This document shows, one piece after another, positions 62,201 to 64,000 of a stretch of 64,000 bases of DNA. The notes under the pieces are model-generated. The model worked only from the letters and a program-made list of their open reading frames with translations. It was not told the DNA's origin and did not search any database. A program made the translations under genes and the position numbers. Each line of letters opens with the position of its first letter. Position 1 is the stretch's first letter. Source of the stretch: Gemmata massiliana (GTDB lineage: Bacteria; Planctomycetota; Planctomycetia; Gemmatales; Gemmataceae); contig HG799463.1 in the NCBI GenBank assembly GCA_000531095.1, forward strand, positions 184,671-248,670, in the 5' to 3' direction.

Positions 62201-62330
62201 TCAGCGCGTCGAGTTGTGCCTGACAGGTCGAACAAACGTCGATGTGGTCGGTCGCCGCTGCCAACGACGGCGGGTCCAGTCGGCCGGTCAGGAAGTCGCG
62301 AAGCCCCTGCTCCCCCAAACAGCCGGTCAT
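59211..62330 (-). CDS. Ser/Thr protein kinase with TPR repeats
   Basis: 1039 residues. The N terminus has a short anti-sigma-like CSTCQAQL block; the kinase spans about 75-360 with GEGGMGTVWAAD, AVKVIR, IVHRDLKPSNVLV, DFGIAKAV and GTLDYMSPEQAAG. A membrane helix (GPAVAAGLILFALVAGLGAAKW, near 410) is followed by a long region of tetratricopeptide repeats of the 'LGPEHPDTL...NLAxxY' kind (kinesin-light-chain type), about ten copies. The ATG overlaps the sigma factor stop (ATGA). So the sigma factor and kinase are coupled; the TPR part probably binds a partner outside the kinase fold. Confidence 0.93.
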   Translation of the reverse strand: MTGCLGEQGLRDFLTGRLDPPSLAAATDHIDVCSTCQAQLDALTDRPSLVLKDAPAESWAAGPVGATGTVLADRYRLREIVGEGGMGTVWAADQTAPLRRAVAVKVIRAGLNGRSVLHRFEMERQALARMDHPNIARVFDGGETGDGRPFFVMELVAGRPLTDYCEGTRLDVRGRLELFAAVCRAVQHAHQKGIVHRDLKPSNVLVAVIDGKPVPKVIDFGIAKAVGDEALGESHATQNGVVVGTLDYMSPEQAAGPGADIDTRSDIYSLGAVLYELLTGSRPLDLQRAGLGEILRMIQEREPTKPSARVAAAPPRTKQRRLVAQLRGDLDRVVMKCLEKARDRRYESASALARDVERFLAGEPVEAQPPSAAYRLRKFLLRNKGPAVAAGLILFALVAGLGAAKWQAIEADRARTAAETNEQRANDAAEKEHAARLDEERERTFAEAINRFVRDDFLALTSVEGQDLLGGDRDGLSKDTTLRDLLDRAAAKLRARKDLAPRTEAELCWIVGMNYRSVGAPKKGIEFLQRAVQLRTTLLGRDHAHTLTAMSGLGQAYFWADRPDLALPLDEETLRLRTATLGPEHPDTLVSTANLAADYAAVERFDRAVPMFETTLALMKARLGPDESRTLTCMTNLAKTYLDVGKIDCALPMYEEALRLMSAKLGAEHLHALTCANNLATVYKDAGRLKAAIPLSEDTLKRRKAKLGAEHPDTLSSTINLAGAYHAAGNLDAALPLFETALAVLKSKHDADHPLMQTCKYNLASAYRDAGKLSLALPLFEEAYALRKARYGPTHSVTLLGLHNLARAYWLGRQFDKSVPLFEEALKLKAAKFGRDHADALNTAANLAVNYRDAGRLADAIVLMEEAHRASKSAPELRWIGPHLLGAYAKAGEGAKFTSLLQEQLSEVRATLPPDSPQLAGRLAQFGLVLLERKQWAEAEPLLREALAVRAKKEPNDWRTFATRSMLGGALLGQKKFADAEPLLLAGYEGMKQRERSVPPEARARLTEGAARLVELCEATNRPDDAAKWRKELEERRKP

Positions 62331-62929
62331 AGCTCTTCCTCGGACGCGCGGACGAACTCCTGGAGCATGGCCTGAACCTTACTCTTGGCGACGAACACCG
62401 CGCCGACGTTCATCCCGAGCCGGTTCGCGGCTTCGGTCCCCTTCAGCCCCTCGACAGCGGTCAGCACGAACGCCTGCCAGGTGCGCCCCTCGACCCGCGC
62501 ACGAACCTGTTCGTATGCCCGCTCCAGTAGTTCGTGATCGAAGGCCGCCAGGAGCCGCTGATCCAGGTCGTCGCGGGCCGCGACCTGGTCCAGCACGTTG
62601 AGCGCCGCCGACCCGCCGGCCCCGGCACGGGCGCCGACGCGGTAGAAGTCGCTCCAGGCGTGCCGCGCCAGTGTCTTGAGCCAGGCGCGGAACCGCCTAG
62701 ACGGGTCGTACTGGAAGTCGCGCAGTTTTTGGGTGAGCTGTAGGAGGACGTTTTGGGTCACGTCGGCGGCGTCGGCTTCTTGCAGGCCCCAGTGCCGGCA
62801 CCAGGCGGATATCTGTGGCCCGTAGCGTGCCACGAATTGGTCCCACGCCGCCGGATCGTCCGGGGTGTGTTGCAGCCTGAAAAGTAGGCTGGCGCGCGTC
62901 CGCAGTTGAGAGCCTTCGCTGTCCGTCAT
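62327..62929 (-). CDS. ECF-type RNA polymerase sigma factor
   Basis: 200 residues: region 2 WDQFVARYGPQISAWCRHWGLQEADAADVTQNVLLQL and RFRAWLKTLARHAWSDFYR; region 4 LTAVEGLKGTEAANRLGMNVGAVFVAKSKVQAMLQE. It is the same planctomycete type as 17309-17923 and likewise sits before a kinase, here with a 4-base overlap. The ATG at 62929 gives MTDSEGSQLRTRASLLFRL, a usual start for this group. Confidence 0.9.
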   Translation of the reverse strand: MTDSEGSQLRTRASLLFRLQHTPDDPAAWDQFVARYGPQISAWCRHWGLQEADAADVTQNVLLQLTQKLRDFQYDPSRRFRAWLKTLARHAWSDFYRVGARAGAGGSAALNVLDQVAARDDLDQRLLAAFDHELLERAYEQVRARVEGRTWQAFVLTAVEGLKGTEAANRLGMNVGAVFVAKSKVQAMLQEFVRASEEEL

Positions 62930-63139
62930 ATGGGGTGAGGGCAGTGTAAGCGGGTGGCCCGGCAGGGGCAATCCTCACGAAAACCCGGCGCGGCCCATCA
63001 ACTCAGCGGCGCGGCCGGTAGCACGAGGAGACACCGGGCTTCGCCACGTCTTGATGACCGTGCCGGTTACCGGGGTTACAACACCTACGGTGGGCGGGAG
63101 CGTTATTACAGGAGTCGACAGGATCGGGGCGATTGAGTT

Positions 63140-64000
63140 CTCGACGGAATGGAAGCGCCACTGGTACCGTGCGGTAGCCCAACCGCGGCATATGCCTGGA
63201 GAAGTAGCCCAACAATTTCTCCGCCGCCTTCTGACGACCCGCCCGTTCCTCCGGTTTCTCGACGGCCAACAGTTCGGCCACCCACGCGCACACACCCGAC
63301 CAACCGTCCTTCAGCAGCAATTCTCGCCCCCGCTCGAATGCCGTCGTTGCCTCCGGCGTGCCCTCACCGAAGATCGCCTGAGCACAACAATCGCTCGCTG
63401 GCGCGGTAAATGTCCAACGTCTGGGTGCAACCCGGTAACACCCGCTCGACACTCTTCCAGATCCAACTCGCACCGTCGCCCCGCGCCTGCACCGCCGCGA
63501 ACGCGGTCGCGCCCAGGTGCCGCAGGGACGGCCCCCAACTCCTGCGGAACACCTTGCTCGCGGCGATCATCGCGAACGACACGACGGCACTCGCCTCCGG
63601 CAACCGGTCGTCCTGCCACTGGGGGGGGGTATCGCCGGCGCGCCGGTCTCCCGCTTCGAGATCACGGCGATCTTCAGGTCCGTCCAGCCCTTCTCGCGGG
63701 TGTTCATCTTGCCCGCGTCGATCGCCAACTCCACCTCACCCTCGGCTCGGCGGAACGTCCCGGCGGTGACGCCATCTTCCGGCTGGAACGCCACCATCGC
63801 CCGCCCGTGCAACGCCACCAACGCGCGCAAGGTTTCGGGGGCGACGCGCGCACCCAGCATCTGGCGCAGGTGCTCGCTGCTCTTGGCGAACGACATGTCC
63901 GCCGCCGGTCGGCAGCACTGCTTCGGGACGACTCGGCTGAACCGGTGGTTCAGGCCGATCAGGGCATCGGCCGCATAGAACTCTTCCGCCCCGCAGCGGC
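63140..64000 (-). pseudogene. ISKra4-like transposase, frameshifted, cut at window edge
   Basis: Read from right to left in three frames: HLRQMLGARVAPETLRALV and GEVELAIDAGKMNTREKGWTDLKIAVISKRE; then SFAMIAASKVFRRSWG, SWIWKSVERVLPGCTQTLDIYRASERL; then AIFGEGTPEATTAFERGRE and EKLLGYFSRHMPRLGYRTVP. These are consecutive blocks of ISKra4-type transposases. The breaks are near a run of nine G (63621-63629) and near 63385. The C terminus with the last catalytic Glu is missing: the reading loses homology near 63140. Confidence 0.75.

Overview
The window looks like chromosomal DNA of a Gemmata-type planctomycete. The evidence is high GC with strong GC3 bias; planctomycete families (DUF1501, DUF1580, TIGR03067, a DUF1080-tailed Ser/Thr kinase, and the 'MTEA(E/Q)WLA' family ending in GPGPHVRGCWVVDL); two ECF-type sigma factor/kinase pairs; and a 16S rRNA gene that is its own transcription unit, flanked by an inverted repeat and followed at once by a terminator.

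Layout. 1-13.7 kb is ordinary chromosome: a broken ychF, a DUF1501 protein, a GyrB-like protein without a TOPRIM domain, a cysteine synthase, an ABC-F ATPase, a frameshifted metallophosphoesterase, a sugar-activation pair (GHMP kinase-like/pyrophosphorylase fusion plus GalU-like nucleotidyltransferase) and an EF-hand protein. 13.7-14.8 kb holds remnants of an IS630-like element and of an integrase. 14.73-52.98 kb is bounded by a perfect 56-bp direct repeat that overlaps the 3' part of an intact tRNA-Val(GAC) at 52.9-53.0 kb; a tyrosine recombinase ends 86 bp from the right copy. I read this as an integrated element of about 38 kb. It carries a sigma factor/kinase pair, a methylase with a possible nuclease domain, a second integrase, DUF1580, P63C, KilA-N, P22_AR_N and ParB-like genes and fragments, an XRE-regulated divergent locus, secreted and membrane proteins, a phage-like structural gene, a Flp pilin, a caspase-fold-like protein, and a replication module (DnaB-type helicase, a second replication protein, small HTH proteins). 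53-64 kb is chromosome again: an IS1-like pseudogene inside an integrase fragment, an ArsB/SLC13-type permease, the 16S gene, a TIGR03067 protein, a sigma factor plus TPR kinase pair, and a decayed ISKra4-like transposase.

Two layers need care. First, the assembly contains copies of a loxP-bearing mate-pair linker (42-79, 37200-37238, 39457-39498, 40820-40842). One interrupts a gene and is accompanied by a 133-bp duplication; another truncates ychF. Several frameshifts and a 16S gene lacking about 540 nt also suggest a draft-quality assembly. Second, there is an apparently biological oddity: at least ten perfect or near-perfect palindromes of 24-36 bp lie inside KilA-N and ParB-like genes or fragments of the element. 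Different palindromes sit at the equivalent position of different paralogues, in frame. This is the most unusual signal in the window.
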